A stretch of DNA of 64,000 nt from Methylobacterium sp. FF17 (GCF_025813715.1 NZ_CP107532.1:4294001-4358000); one strand, 5' to 3'; positions 24,111 to 32,725 are shown, numbered from the stretch's first letter. Program-made: numbers and translations. Notes: generated by a model not told the origin, from the sequence alone.

Positions 24111-26339
24111 ATGACCAAGCACCTCGTCGCGCGCGCGAACGTCCTCCTCCTCGCGGTCCTCTTGACGATCCTCGCCTTGGTCGGCGCGGTGACCTGGGAG
24201 CGCCTCAACGCCTCCCGCGAGGCACGCCAGTGGTCGCAGCACAGCTATCGCGTGCTTGGCACGCTCAAGGACCTCGCCATCGCTCTGCGCGACGCAGAGA
24301 CGGGGCAGCGCGGCTACGTCCTCACAGGCAAGAACGAGTACCTTGCGCCCTACGACGCCGCCCGCGACCGCATCGGCGTGCTCCAGGGCGAGATGCAGAA
24401 GCTCACCGCCGACAATCCGGTCCAGCAGCAACGCCTGCGTGAACTCGCTCCGGTCATTCAGCACAAGCTGGAGGAACTCGCCCAGACCGTGCAGGCACGC
24501 AGGGATTCCGGCCTGGACACCGCCCTGCGCATCGTCAACTCCGATGCCGGGCGGTCCTACATGAGGGACGCCGAGACGTCCCTGACAAGGATGCTCGAAG
24601 ACGAGGAGACGCTGCTGGCCGAGCGCCTCGCCCAGAACGATGCCCGCGCCGCCTGGGTGCGCTGGATGGTCGTCGGCGGGTCGATCCTCGCCGTCCTGAT
24701 CCTGCTGGCCGCAGCCCGGCTCCTGAACCAGGCTTGGTCGCGCTCCTACAAGGCGGAGATCGCCCAGCGCGATCTCGTCCTGCGCCTGCGCACCACCCTC
24801 GACAGCCTTAGCCAGGGCGTCGCCGTCTTCGGCCCGGACCGCAAGCTCAAGAACTGGAACCACTGCTTCCAGGTCCTGCTCGACTTGCCCAAGGCCATGG
24901 TCCGGCCGGGCACCGCCTACGGCACCTTCGTCGAGCACACGGCCGAGCCGGGCCGTCCCGCCCTGGAGAGTGAGGATCAGGTCCGCCACGGCAGCCGTAA
25001 GGCCGGCGAGGCGGTCACCTACGAGCGCGAGTGCGCCGACAGCCACCACCTTGAGATCCGCCGCACGCCCATGCCGGACGGCGGCTTCGTGCTGACCATC
25101 TCCGACATGACCAAGCGCGCCCAGGCCGAGGGCGTGCTTCGGGAAGCCCAGAAGATGCAAGCCATCGGGCAGTTGACCGGCGGCATCGCGCACGACTTCA
25201 ACAACCTGCTGCAGGTCATCCTCGGGAACCTGGAGATCGTCCGCTCGAAGCTCAGCGACGACCCCAAGCTCCAGCAGAGGATCGAGCGCGCAGCCTGGGC
25301 GGCCCAGCGCGGGGCGACCCTGACCGGACAGCTCCTCGCCTTTGCCCGGAAGCAGCCCCTGGCCCCCGCCGCCATCGACCTTTCCGCCACCATGCCGGAT
25401 CTCGTGCCGCTCCTGCGTCGTACCCTGGGCGAGCACATCGACGTGCGCTACGTCGAGACTGCGGGGCTCTGGCCTGCCATGGCCGATCCGGCCCAGATGG
25501 AGAGCGCGGTCCTCAACCTCGCCCTGAACGCCCGCGACGCTATGCCGGGCGGCGGCCGCCTCACCATCGAGCTCGGCAACAAGGTGCTGGACGAGGCGTA
25601 TGCCCGCGATCACGCCGAGGTGACGCCGGGCGATTACGCCATGGTGGCGGTCTCGGATACTGGCCATGGCATGACGCCGGACGTGGTGGCGAGGGTATTC
25701 GAACCCTTCTTCACGACCAAGCCCGATGGCAAGGGCACCGGGCTCGGCTTGGCCATGGTGTTCGGCTTCGTCAAGCAGTCCGGCGGGCACGTGAAGATCT
25801 ACTCCGAGCCTGGACAGGGCACGACGGTGAAGATCTACCTGCCGCGCGCCCTCAAGGCTGCGGCCATCGCCGCGACGCGCTCGTCCGACCCCATCGACCT
25901 GCCACGCGGCTCGGCGACGGTGCTGGTGGTCGAGGACGAGGCGGCCGTGCGCGAGGTCGCCTGCGCCATCCTCTCCGACCTCGGCTACCGTGTCCTGGAA
26001 GCAGCCGACGGCGAGGAGGGTCTGCGGATGTTCGGGCTCCATGCGGCGCAGGTCGACCTGCTGCTGACAGATGTCGTGCTGCCCGGTCAGGTGCGCGGAC
26101 GCGAACTAGCCGAGAGCATCACCGCCATCCGTCCGGAGGTGAGGGTGATTTTCATGTCGGGCTACACCGAGAACTCCATCGTCCATCACGGCCGCCTCGA
26201 CGATGGAGTGCACCTCATCGGCAAGCCGTTCAAGCGCGAGCAGCTCGCCCGCAAGGTCGCCGCGGTGCTCGGTCCGCCGGTGACGGCCGGAAACGAGGCA
26301 CCCAACGTCGTGGAACTGCGACCCCGTAGGGATGGCTAG
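24111..26339 (+). CDS. CHASE3-PAS hybrid histidine kinase with receiver domain
   Basis: 742 residues from ATG 24111. Membrane helix at about 8-28, a CHASE3 periplasmic domain (about 35-180; LRDAETGQRGYVLTG is its hallmark), a second helix at about 182-202, a PAS-like domain (TTLDSLSQGVAVFGPDRKL KNWN), H-box GGIAHDFNNLLQVILGN, N-box LNLALNARDAMPGGG, G1 DTGHGMTPD, G2 GKGTGLGLAMVFGF, then a receiver (VLVVEDEAAVRE; phospho-acceptor in LLLTDVVLPG; K in IGKPFKRE). An orphan hybrid kinase; signal and partner unknown. Confidence 0.92.
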   Translation: MTKHLVARANVLLLAVLLTILALVGAVTWERLNASREARQWSQHSYRVLGTLKDLAIALRDAETGQRGYVLTGKNEYLAPYDAARDRIGVLQGEMQKLTADNPVQQQRLRELAPVIQHKLEELAQTVQARRDSGLDTALRIVNSDAGRSYMRDAETSLTRMLEDEETLLAERLAQNDARAAWVRWMVVGGSILAVLILLAAARLLNQAWSRSYKAEIAQRDLVLRLRTTLDSLSQGVAVFGPDRKLKNWNHCFQVLLDLPKAMVRPGTAYGTFVEHTAEPGRPALESEDQVRHGSRKAGEAVTYERECADSHHLEIRRTPMPDGGFVLTISDMTKRAQAEGVLREAQKMQAIGQLTGGIAHDFNNLLQVILGNLEIVRSKLSDDPKLQQRIERAAWAAQRGATLTGQLLAFARKQPLAPAAIDLSATMPDLVPLLRRTLGEHIDVRYVETAGLWPAMADPAQMESAVLNLALNARDAMPGGGRLTIELGNKVLDEAYARDHAEVTPGDYAMVAVSDTGHGMTPDVVARVFEPFFTTKPDGKGTGLGLAMVFGFVKQSGGHVKIYSEPGQGTTVKIYLPRALKAAAIAATRSSDPIDLPRGSATVLVVEDEAAVREVACAILSDLGYRVLEAADGEEGLRMFGLHAAQVDLLLTDVVLPGQVRGRELAESITAIRPEVRVIFMSGYTENSIVHHGRLDDGVHLIGKPFKREQLARKVAAVLGPPVTAGNEAPNVVELRPRRDG

Positions 26340-26470
26340 CGAAGCCCGACCGGCTTCCGACGCACCCATCGAACGACCGCATCACGTGGGAAGCGGACGT
26401 TGGAGGGCTTATATCTCTACAGAGCTTCGATGCCGGCGAGTGCCACGGAAGACGGAGGAGGCTCGCACCG

Positions 26471-26716
26471 ATGGTGCCGCCTTCGCGTCGAGTTCGTCGC
26501 CGGGTTCACATCGTAGTCGGCCTGAGCGACCAGGGCGGCGGCCAAGTACGGGTCCGTGTCTGCGATGACGGCGAGAGGCTTCCAGAGAGCTGGGCCGACC
26601 GGAAGCCAGAAGGCACGGGCCTCAGGATGAAGCTCGTGCGCGCCATGCTCGACCAGATCGACGCCACGCGTGAGGTGGCGAACGAACCGGGGCTCTGCTT
26701 CACCGTCCATGCCTGA
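26471..26716 (+). pseudogene. C-terminal remnant of a histidine kinase ATPase domain
   Basis: The frame VRVRVCDDGERLPESW ... EGTGLRMKLVRAML ... NEPGLCFTVHA matches the last 60 residues of an HATPase_c domain (G1 CDDG.RLP, G2 GTGL.MKLV). Nothing before about 26,500 resembles the rest of a kinase in any frame. It is taken as a degraded fragment. Confidence 0.6.
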
Positions 26717-26755
26717 ACCAGGGTGGCGCAGCCGGGCACCTGTGGGAACGGGATC

Positions 26756-26947
26756 TTAGGTTCGGGCTGCAGCCCCGAAGGCATCCAGTGCCGCCTGTCC
26801 GGCCGCACCGGCATCCTCGGGAGTATCGTAGGCTTCCGGCGAGACCCGGACGGAGATGCTGTCTGCATCGGTGAGGTGCCACCGGTAGCGGCCATGATCC
26901 TGGCCGCATGCCTCGACGGTGACCGCGACGGGTGTGGGATCGTCCAT
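26756..26947 (-). CDS. Small hypothetical protein
   Basis: 63 residues: a beta-hairpin-like VAVTVEACGQDHGRYRWHL TD followed by SVRVSPEAYDTPEDAGAAGQ AALDAF. It starts three bases after the stop of the DUF3140 gene and is clearly in its operon. No named family recognised. Confidence 0.6.
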   Translation of the reverse strand: MDDPTPVAVTVEACGQDHGRYRWHLTDADSISVRVSPEAYDTPEDAGAAGQAALDAFGAAART

Positions 26948-26950
26948 GGC

Positions 26951-27298
26951 TCAGCCCTTCATCGGGTCGTGGCCCCAGTTCATCAGCGACATCCGCCAGG
27001 GCGAGCCTTCCAGCGCGTCCTTGTCCTTGGGACCGCCTTGCTTCAGGTGCCGGTGCACGTAGCCGACGACCTTGCGCATGTGCCCGTAGTCCTCATCGGA
27101 AAGGTCGGATTTCTTCTTGTGCAGGATCTCGACGATTCGACGGCCCTCCTGGTGCCCCGTGGCCTCGCCGCCGTCCTTCTTCTGGCCGACGGCCTGGCTC
27201 TGGTCGCTTGCCAGATGTTTCTGCAGCGCGGACGCCGTCATGTTCACGGCTTCCTTGAAGTCCTTGTAGGTCGTCGCCTGATCGTCCTTGTCCGCCAT
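26951..27298 (-). CDS. DUF3140 family protein
   Basis: 115 residues. The central block EGRRIVEILHKKKSDLSDED YGHMRKVVGYVHRHLKQ and the end WRMSLMNWGHDPMKG match DUF3140, a small family predicted to bind DNA and usually found with stress or Ku/LigD-type genes. N-terminal FKEAVNMTASALQKHL also fits. Neighbours are a DUF892 protein upstream and a small unknown downstream. Confidence 0.85.
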   Translation of the reverse strand: MADKDDQATTYKDFKEAVNMTASALQKHLASDQSQAVGQKKDGGEATGHQEGRRIVEILHKKKSDLSDEDYGHMRKVVGYVHRHLKQGGPKDKDALEGSPWRMSLMNWGHDPMKG

Positions 27299-27320
27299 CG
27301 TCCCACTCCGAAACGAGAAA

Positions 27321-27345
27321 CGGGCGACCTGCAGGAGGCCGCCCG
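27321..27345 (-). terminator. Hairpin after the DUF892 gene
   Basis: An inverted repeat with one mismatch (GGGCGACCT at 27322-27330 against AGGCCGCCC at 27336-27344) follows the stop of the gene at 27,354 on the minus strand, with T-rich TTTCTCGTTTC beyond it. A likely intrinsic terminator or attenuator before the DUF3140 gene. Confidence 0.5.
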
Positions 27346-27353
27346 GGATGGGT

Positions 27354-27866
27354 TCAGCTATCGGCCTTGGCGCCGCTGAGGGTAAGGTCGAGGTAGGTCT
27401 TGGTGACCGGCTCGATTAGCGCGGCGATCTCCTCGGCGACCTTCGCCTCCTCCTCGGCCGCAGTGTGGAAGCCCGAGACCTGGTCGATCTTGCCGGCCCG
27501 TTCCGCGATGACCGCGAGCGAACGGTAGGCGGCGACCTGGTCGTACTGGTAGGCGTAGCCCGCGTAGAGGTTCTTCAGCGTCTCGTCCTGAGCGATGCCA
27601 TGCACGGCCGCGCCGATGGAGCCGGTGACGCTCGTGACGGTCTCCTTCAGGGACGAGGGGCTCTCGCCGACGGCGGCCAGGGCCTTGTCCAGGCGGTCGA
27701 TCTGCGCCTTCGTGGTCTCGACGTGGCGGCGCAGGACGGCGGCGTAGTCGGGGTAGCGCTCCAGGCCGGAAAGCTGGCGCTCCATCTGCTCCAGGCCCTG
27801 CTTCTCCAGGGCGCGCGTGTTCCGAAGCGCACCCGCGTAGATCGTGCCGATGTCCGTGCTGGCCAT
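27354..27866 (-). CDS. YciE/YciF-type ferritin-like protein (DUF892)
   Basis: 170 residues from ATG 27866 with GGAG ten bases upstream. Four-helix-bundle pattern of DUF892: IYAGALRNTRALEKQGLEQM, VLRRHVETTKAQIDRLDKAL, YAYQYDQVAAYRSLAVIAER and AAEEEAKVAEEIAALIEPV. Acidic and His residues that could bind a di-iron centre are present (HVETTKAQ, EEEAKVAE). The family is linked to stress response; ferroxidase activity is not demonstrated here. Confidence 0.82.
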   Translation of the reverse strand: MASTDIGTIYAGALRNTRALEKQGLEQMERQLSGLERYPDYAAVLRRHVETTKAQIDRLDKALAAVGESPSSLKETVTSVTGSIGAAVHGIAQDETLKNLYAGYAYQYDQVAAYRSLAVIAERAGKIDQVSGFHTAAEEEAKVAEEIAALIEPVTKTYLDLTLSGAKADS

Positions 27867-27911
27867 GTCGTCGTTGCTCCGCATGATGAAGGGTTCGGCG
27901 GCCAACGTGGG

Positions 27912-28355
27912 TCAGGTACCCGCGTTCCCGGCGCCCCATGCGACGGAAGCGCTCCGCCAAGCCTGCCCCTCCAGACCTCGCGTGGGTGGTGACCGACCGG
28001 GATCCCTCGAATGGGGCCAGACACCCGCTTCGGTCCCGGGCGTTTCCGACATGCGCTCCTGGGTGACAGCAAGGCGCACGGGTGCCCAATCCCAGCAGTC
28101 GACGCCGACGTCCAGGCTGGTCCGGGTGCCTGGCAGGCTACCATGGGAATGGCCGTAAAGGTGGAGATCGCCGCGCCACGCGTCCGGCCATACCCGATAA
28201 CCGTAGTGGCTCGCCCATAGCGCAACGATCTTCGGCATACCCGGATCCGGGACAAACACCCTCTGCACGTCGACGATGGGTGCGTCCCATTCGAGGTGCT
28301 CGGCGAGCGCGTCGTGATTGCCGCGGATCAGGCTGATGCGTCGCCATGGGCGCAC
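27912..28355 (-). pseudogene. N-terminally truncated metallophosphoesterase
   Basis: The visible frame begins almost at RGNHDAL (metal-binding GNHD), continues with IVALWASHYGYRVWPDAW and LHLYGHSHGSLPGT (GHxH) and SLDVGVDCWDW, the C-terminal half of a calcineurin-like phosphoesterase of about 180-200 residues. The first metal site (DxH and GDxx) is missing; upstream of about 28,356 the sequence changes into a stretch shared with the gene ending at 29,000. I read this as a gene cut at the junction with the integrative element. Confidence 0.65.
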
Positions 28356-28371
28356 GCCTGGGCGCTCATTC

Positions 28372-28399
28372 CAGGCGCTCCCAGATGCGCGTCCCGGTG
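28372..28399. repeat. 28-bp direct repeat, copy 1
   Basis: Identical over 28 bases to 29006-29033, where it encodes the C-terminus (TGTRIWERL) of a hypothetical protein. Here it is only a fragment, with a stop codon close upstream in that frame. It marks a recombination or duplication junction next to the truncated phosphoesterase. Confidence 0.85.
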
Positions 28400-28460
28400 T
28401 GCCCTCGGGCTCAGGGGGGAGCTCCGCCTCGCACCCATCGAGACGCCGGCGACCGCCTGA

Positions 28461-28955
28461 CTATGCGGCTACTTTAGCGCCGCGCACCGGCACGGCGTTC
28501 ATGCCTTCAGGGCAGCAGATCAGTGTGGCCGGGCTCATGCGCCACTTCTTGGCGCCCTCGTCCCACGTGCACGGCGGCCCTTGGGGCTGGCGCCAGATGG
28601 TCATCCAGTCGTAGTCCCAGTCACCCCGCTCGCCTGAGATCACCACGTACTGGGTCGGCCAAGTGTGGTCGTTTTCGGGATCAAAGCTCGGGCGCCCGCC
28701 GTCGATGAGGAGGAGGCTCGCCTTGAGGCCCAAGGCGGTGCGACAGAGTACCGTAACGTCACGCCAGAACGGGTGCGCGCCGTGCGGCAGGAGCGCCTCA
28801 AGCGCGTCCCGCACTTCTCTGTAATCGCGTTCCGTGGGATGCGGCCTGCGTGCCACCTCGCGGATCGGGCGGACCAAGTCTACGGGAGCACGATAGCCCG
28901 TGCCTCGGTCGGTCTGGAAGAAATCGCCCTGGAAGGGGGACGTGCGCTTGGACAT
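28461..28955 (-). CDS. Hypothetical protein of integrative element
   Basis: 164 residues from ATG 28955. Contains GYRAPVDLVRPIREVARRPH, LCRTALGLKASLLLIDGG and WPTQYVVISGERGDWDYDWM. No domain recognised. Last gene of the minus-strand array that starts at 30,309. Confidence 0.55.
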   Translation of the reverse strand: MSKRTSPFQGDFFQTDRGTGYRAPVDLVRPIREVARRPHPTERDYREVRDALEALLPHGAHPFWRDVTVLCRTALGLKASLLLIDGGRPSFDPENDHTWPTQYVVISGERGDWDYDWMTIWRQPQGPPCTWDEGAKKWRMSPATLICCPEGMNAVPVRGAKVAA

Positions 28956-28999
28956 AGATAGTCCCTGAAGGGGTGGCGGATCGGGGCTCGGGGCAGTTG

Positions 29000-29362
29000 C
29001 TACGACAGGCGCTCCCAGATGCGCGTCCCGGTGCGCCACATCATCGGCGGGTGACCATCGACACTCCGCCCCATGACTTGGTAGGCGCCGAGTCCGCCGG
29101 GGGCGACGCGGACGACGACGTGCTTCTGCAGGCCATCCGTGCAGTCGATGGCGGCGTAGATCCCGTCCTCTTCCTGCCGGACCTCGTTCACGCGGACGTA
29201 GGGGTCCCAGGCGTCGGCGGGCAGCCGCATGCGGACCTGCTCCATGACCAGGGTCGCCAGATCCGGTTGCTGGGCAGGCTCAGCCTGGACGGGAGCCCAC
29301 GCGGGAGCGCTGTCGAGGACGTGCATGAAACTTGCCTGTCGCGGGTCGGGGCGGCGAGCCAT
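29000..29362 (-). CDS. Hypothetical protein of integrative element
   Basis: 120 residues. The ATG at 29362 overlaps the stop of the upstream gene (TGATG). The C-terminal half is beta-rich (DGIYAAIDCTDGLQKHVVVR VAPG) and ends MWRTGTRIWERLS; that end is duplicated as a fragment at 28,372. No family recognised. Confidence 0.55.
   Translation of the reverse strand: MARRPDPRQASFMHVLDSAPAWAPVQAEPAQQPDLATLVMEQVRMRLPADAWDPYVRVNEVRQEEDGIYAAIDCTDGLQKHVVVRVAPGGLGAYQVMGRSVDGHPPMMWRTGTRIWERLS
29006..29033. repeat. 28-bp direct repeat, copy 2
   Basis: Second copy of the repeat at 28372-28399, here inside the 3' end of a coding region. Confidence 0.85.
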
Positions 29363-30309
29363 CACGCCGCCTCCCCGAACAGCTTTCCCTGGAGCCAGCC
29401 GGGTAGTTGCTTCCGGTGCCGATGCAATGCGCCGAGGGCCTGCGACGCCTGGATGACGTTCAGGCTCTTCTCCTCCGCGAGGACGTGGCCCAGGTGCGTG
29501 TGGGACCGGCCCCAGCCCCGGCTGTTCCGAACGCTGGCGCAGTCCTCGTCCTGGGCAGTCACGTGCAGCACGCCCACCAGGGCGAGGCGCCGGATCTCCT
29601 CACTCTCGGCCCGCTCCAGCCAGGCATGGAGCGGGTCCGAGGCTGCGCGCCGCCGGACGGTGTCGATGGCGTAGAACACCTCGTGGACAAGCTCGCGGGC
29701 AAGTTGCGCGACGCGGGCCTGTGGCGCCCCGCCGTAGTCCTCCGGCTCCCGGAGCAGGCTCTCGGCGAGCTCCCGCTTCCGGCGGGGCCACGCCCACGCG
29801 AGATCGCGGAGGGACGTGCGCAAGTCCGCCAGGGCCTCGCGACGCACGCTCCCATCGAGCTCGGCTCTAAGCTCATCACTGCGCCGGCGGGCATCCTCCT
29901 CGCGCTCGCGGCTGGCGGCGTTCTCGACTAGCGCCTCCGAGACCTGATCCAGCGCCCGCAGGATGGGGCCATCGCCGAGGGACGCGTCCTCCCAGCAGCA
30001 CGGCTCCAGCGTCCCCGTCCCGGTCACGCTGCCCTCCAGGACGGACCAGGAGTAGCCGACAGCCGACATCGCCTCGCGGGCGACCTTCCAGGCACACTGG
30101 TACTCCACCGGATCACCTTCTCCGGCCCATAGCGTCCGGGGACCGCGCCGGGTGTTCACATCCCGGAGCCGGCGCCACTGCAGCCCAAGGGCCGCGAGCG
30201 GGATGGCCTCGACCGGCGACGGGAGCGGTGGAGCCGGGCGGCTGGCGGCGGCTGCGACGGTCACGAGGACCGTCGCAAGGCCGATGGCGAGGAGGAGGAG
30301 TGACAGCAT
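29362..30309 (-). CDS. Membrane-anchored hypothetical protein of integrative element
   Basis: 315 residues from ATG 30309. N-terminal helix LSLLLLAIGLATVLVTVAAA then a long, mostly helical, charged cytoplasmic part (SREREEDARRRSDELRAELD, coiled-coil-like; RVAQLARELVHEVFYAID). No enzymatic motif. First gene of the minus-strand array, divergent from the HTH gene at 30,627 across an operator-rich region. Confidence 0.6.
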   Translation of the reverse strand: MLSLLLLAIGLATVLVTVAAAASRPAPPLPSPVEAIPLAALGLQWRRLRDVNTRRGPRTLWAGEGDPVEYQCAWKVAREAMSAVGYSWSVLEGSVTGTGTLEPCCWEDASLGDGPILRALDQVSEALVENAASREREEDARRRSDELRAELDGSVRREALADLRTSLRDLAWAWPRRKRELAESLLREPEDYGGAPQARVAQLARELVHEVFYAIDTVRRRAASDPLHAWLERAESEEIRRLALVGVLHVTAQDEDCASVRNSRGWGRSHTHLGHVLAEEKSLNVIQASQALGALHRHRKQLPGWLQGKLFGEAA

Positions 30310-30430
30310 GGGATGGGGTTCCTGGAAGCCATTTGGATTCCATCCATGCTGCCACTCGCCCCCATCCCGCCGCAAGTAGTGGAATGACCATAATCAAAAA
30401 TTGATACGTATATCGCCAGCCGGCTCCTGG

Positions 30431-30486
30431 CATCATATGGACCATATGCTCTCTACGCAGGATACATTCGTAAGCACCATATGATG
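30431..30486. promoter_or_regulatory. Cluster of CATATG-type operators in divergent promoter region
   Basis: CATATGG-A-CCATATG (30434-30448) is a perfect 7-bp dyad with a one-base spacer. In addition CATCATATGG (30431-30440) is repeated inverted as CCATATGATG (30477-30486). The region 30310-30626 is AT-rich relative to the element and separates its two divergent gene arrays, so it probably holds both promoters and the control site of the element. The HTH protein encoded at 30,627 is the natural candidate to bind it. Confidence 0.6.
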
Positions 30487-30626
30487 AGAAAGCACATCGA
30501 TCGCCGCTAGTGCCAGACCAAGGTGACGCACCCCCTTTCACGACTTCATCGGGCCGCGTAGGCTTCCAGGTAGACGTTCGGATTCGCCGAAAGTCGCTTC
30601 ACGATACTTCCACGGATTTCGCAGTC

Positions 30627-30845
30627 GTGAACCAGCATGACGACACGAAGGCCGTCCTGGCGCTACTGAAGGAGCGCGTGGGCACGGCCGGCTCGCACCG
30701 CGCCTGGGCCGTCTCGGCCGGGCTGAGCCACACGTATGTGTGCGACGTCGCCCGGGGCGCCAAACCGCCGGGCCCTCGCATCCTCGCCGCCCTCGGGGTT
30801 GCCAAGCACACCGTCTACGGCCTCGCAGGGGGGACGAGCTCATGA
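30627..30845 (+). CDS. Small HTH (Cro/XRE-like) regulator
   Basis: About 72 residues from GTG 30627; a longer reading from 30510 is possible. NQHDDTKAVLALLKERVGTA GSHRAWAVSAGLSHTYVCDV ARGAKPPGPRILAALGVAKH has the layout of a Cro/XRE helix-turn-helix with the ARG.KPP.PRIL segment after the recognition helix. It is the first plus-strand gene beside the CATATG dyads, and overlaps the next gene as ATGA. Likely the master regulator of the element. Confidence 0.65.
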   Translation: MNQHDDTKAVLALLKERVGTAGSHRAWAVSAGLSHTYVCDVARGAKPPGPRILAALGVAKHTVYGLAGGTSS

Positions 30846-31144
30846 CCGAAGAAGAGAGGATGGCCGGCGCGCAGGGCTGGCTCGACATCATGGCGTCCTG
30901 GGCGACGGCCAACGCCAATCCAGCCCTCTCATGGAGCGCACCTCGCCCAGCGCTCCGCGAACTCCCGCCCGAGGAGCCGTCCCGCCCCGAGAGGCCCAGG
31001 GCCTTTCCGCCGCCCCCGGCGCCCCGCTTCGTCCCGCCCGCGCCGGCTCCGGCCAATCCGTCGCACCGACCAATCGCGCCGATCCGCCGGATTCCCTCGG
31101 CCGATCCCCGCAGGCCCGGTCAATCCCAAGGGAGCCTGCTGTGA
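30842..31144 (+). CDS. Pro-rich hypothetical protein
   Basis: 100 residues starting TEEERMAGAQGWLDIMASWA, then a proline/arginine-rich disordered tail (PRAFPPPPAPRFVPPAPAPA). Overlaps the preceding gene (ATGA) and the following one (GTGA). No function assigned. Confidence 0.5.
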   Translation: MTEEERMAGAQGWLDIMASWATANANPALSWSAPRPALRELPPEEPSRPERPRAFPPPPAPRFVPPAPAPANPSHRPIAPIRRIPSADPRRPGQSQGSLL

Positions 31145-31746
31145 GGGGCGTGCCATCGGCCGAGAGCGACGTCTACATGACCCCGACACCTGCAGCGGTC
31201 GCGAAGCTCGTGGCGACGCACACCCTCGACGCCGCCTGCGGCCGTTGGTTCTGGATGGGCGAGCGCACTCTTAGTCAGCTCGCGCAAATCGGGCGGGCTC
31301 AGGCTGGCGTCGTCCCCGGGCGCCCGAAGCGCAATCGAGGCTACTCAGACGCGCAGGCTGCCGTCGCCGTCGAGGCCGGGCACGTGCTCGGGTCCGCCAA
31401 GCGCGGCCTGCGGGCGGCCGGCATTTTGGGAGGCACAAACCCCCAGGTGCTCTACGCGGCGCGCGGACTGGCGCCGCCGCGGATCTCGCCCGAGGAGCGC
31501 AGGGTGGCTACCCGGCTCGCCTTGGCCGCCAAGGCCGGCGACCCCTCCGGTCAGGACGTGCGCCTCGCCCACGAGCTCGCCGTCGGCCGGGTCCTGCGCG
31601 TCACCCTGGCCCTTGTGCCCACTCAGCCCAGAACCGGCCGGTACCGCCTGCCGCCGGTGGACGCGAACCTGGCCGCCGCGCTTGCGGGCGAGGATGCCGC
31701 CGCCATCGCCGCCGTTTTTCCGGACATCGCCATGGAGGCACGCTGA
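31141..31746 (+). CDS. Hypothetical protein, possible HTH/replication-type
   Basis: 201 residues from GTG 31141, overlapping the previous stop. Ala-rich and helical: WFWMGERTLSQLAQIGRAQA, GYSDAQAAVAVEAGHVLGSA KRGLRAAGI, and a C-terminal half with LALAAKAGDPSGQDVRLAHE LAVGRVLRV. Its own stop overlaps the PcfJ-like gene start (TGATG). No family recognised. Confidence 0.5.
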   Translation: MRGVPSAESDVYMTPTPAAVAKLVATHTLDAACGRWFWMGERTLSQLAQIGRAQAGVVPGRPKRNRGYSDAQAAVAVEAGHVLGSAKRGLRAAGILGGTNPQVLYAARGLAPPRISPEERRVATRLALAAKAGDPSGQDVRLAHELAVGRVLRVTLALVPTQPRTGRYRLPPVDANLAAALAGEDAAAIAAVFPDIAMEAR

Positions 31747-32462
31747 TGGCCGCCCGCACCCCCGCCGGCGAGAAGGGCGCTGACAGCCGCATCCAGTGCG
31801 ACAACGCCTGGTACTGGGTCCGCCTCATCACCCGGGCCGCCCTCGCGCGCGAAGGCGCGTGCATGGAGCATTGCGTCGGCGACGGCGACTTCGACAGCCT
31901 CTCCGGCGCCGAGGACCTGACGGACGATGCGGTGTGGTCCCTGCGCGACGAGCTCGGGGTCTCGCGCCTGACCGCCCAGGTCGAGGACGGTCGCGTCACC
32001 CGCGCCCTCGGACACCTGAACCATCAGGTCGCCAAGGGCGCGGCGCTCCAATGCCGTCACCTCGTGGCGGCCTTCCGCTCGGCCGGGGCTGACCTAAGCT
32101 TCTGCCACACCACTAAGGTGGTCCTCGCGCCGGACGGGCAGACGTACCGCCGCGACCGCGTCCCGCCCGAGGTCGAGGCCGCCCTCGACGATGCAGATCA
32201 GGCGCACCAGGCCGTGACCCTAGCCGACCTTGTCATGATGCAGGTCTCCCAGTCTCTCGTCGGGATCATAGCCAGCGTCGACACTCAGAACGGCAGGGTC
32301 TTCATGAGCCGGCCCCGGAGGATTGCTTCGGGCGGCAGTCGCCTGCTGGCGGCCTACCGGAGAGCCCGGGACGCCGGGGATGCCGGGGACGCCTTCGACA
32401 TCCGGCACGTCATCGGCGGGTCCAACGACTTCCCCGGGCCCGGCGGAGGGGCACGCCCATGA
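31746..32462 (+). CDS. PcfJ-like domain protein
   Basis: 238 residues. The stretch from about residue 36, ACMEHCVGDGDFDSL, then VWSLRDELGVSRLTAQVEDG RVTRALGHLNHQVAKG, follows the PcfJ-family pattern (M.HCVG...Y, S.R......T.E...G.V.Q..G..N). PcfJ-type proteins occur in conjugative plasmids and phages; their function is unknown. The rest is helical. It sits in a tightly overlapping array, so it is expressed with the three genes upstream. Confidence 0.62.
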   Translation: MAARTPAGEKGADSRIQCDNAWYWVRLITRAALAREGACMEHCVGDGDFDSLSGAEDLTDDAVWSLRDELGVSRLTAQVEDGRVTRALGHLNHQVAKGAALQCRHLVAAFRSAGADLSFCHTTKVVLAPDGQTYRRDRVPPEVEAALDDADQAHQAVTLADLVMMQVSQSLVGIIASVDTQNGRVFMSRPRRIASGGSRLLAAYRRARDAGDAGDAFDIRHVIGGSNDFPGPGGGARP

Positions 32463-32647
32463 CTGCCTCCGAGTGGCGCGCCGAGACCGCGGCGGTCGAC
32501 GGCATCGTGGACGCCTTGCTGGCCGGGGACGGCCCCGCCGCGGCCCGAGCCGTCCGCGAGATCCCGGACGAGGACGAGGCCCACCGGCGGGTCTGGCTGA
32601 GGGTCGCGATGCTGGTGACGTGGCACGCTGACCACGGGGCGGACTGA
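32459..32647 (+). CDS. Small helical hypothetical protein
   Basis: 62 residues (TAAVDGIVDALLAGDGPAAA RAVREIP, then RVWLRVAMLVTWHADHG). Overlaps the PcfJ-like stop as ATGA. Followed by the first of two copies of a 21-bp hairpin repeat. Confidence 0.5.
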   Translation: MTASEWRAETAAVDGIVDALLAGDGPAAARAVREIPDEDEAHRRVWLRVAMLVTWHADHGAD

Positions 32648-32665
32648 CACCGCCCAGATTCGTCG

Positions 32666-32686
32666 CGCGCCCGGCGGCAGGGGCGC
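32666..32686. repeat. 21-bp intergenic hairpin repeat, copy 1
   Basis: Identical to 33097-33117. GCGCCC and GGGCGC form a 6-bp stem with an 8-base loop. Placed between two cassette genes just after a stop codon. Confidence 0.75.
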
Positions 32687-32725
32687 CCCATCGGCCATCA
32701 CCGACATCACCGCAGAGAGGACACC

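Noticed and set aside
24078..26042. 654-codon open frame on the minus strand
   Set aside because: Antisense to the CHASE3 hybrid kinase; no domain in it.
30842..31144. Real secreted Pro-rich protein
   Set aside because: Kept only as a cytoplasmic hypothetical: there is no signal peptide and the proline stretch looks disordered.
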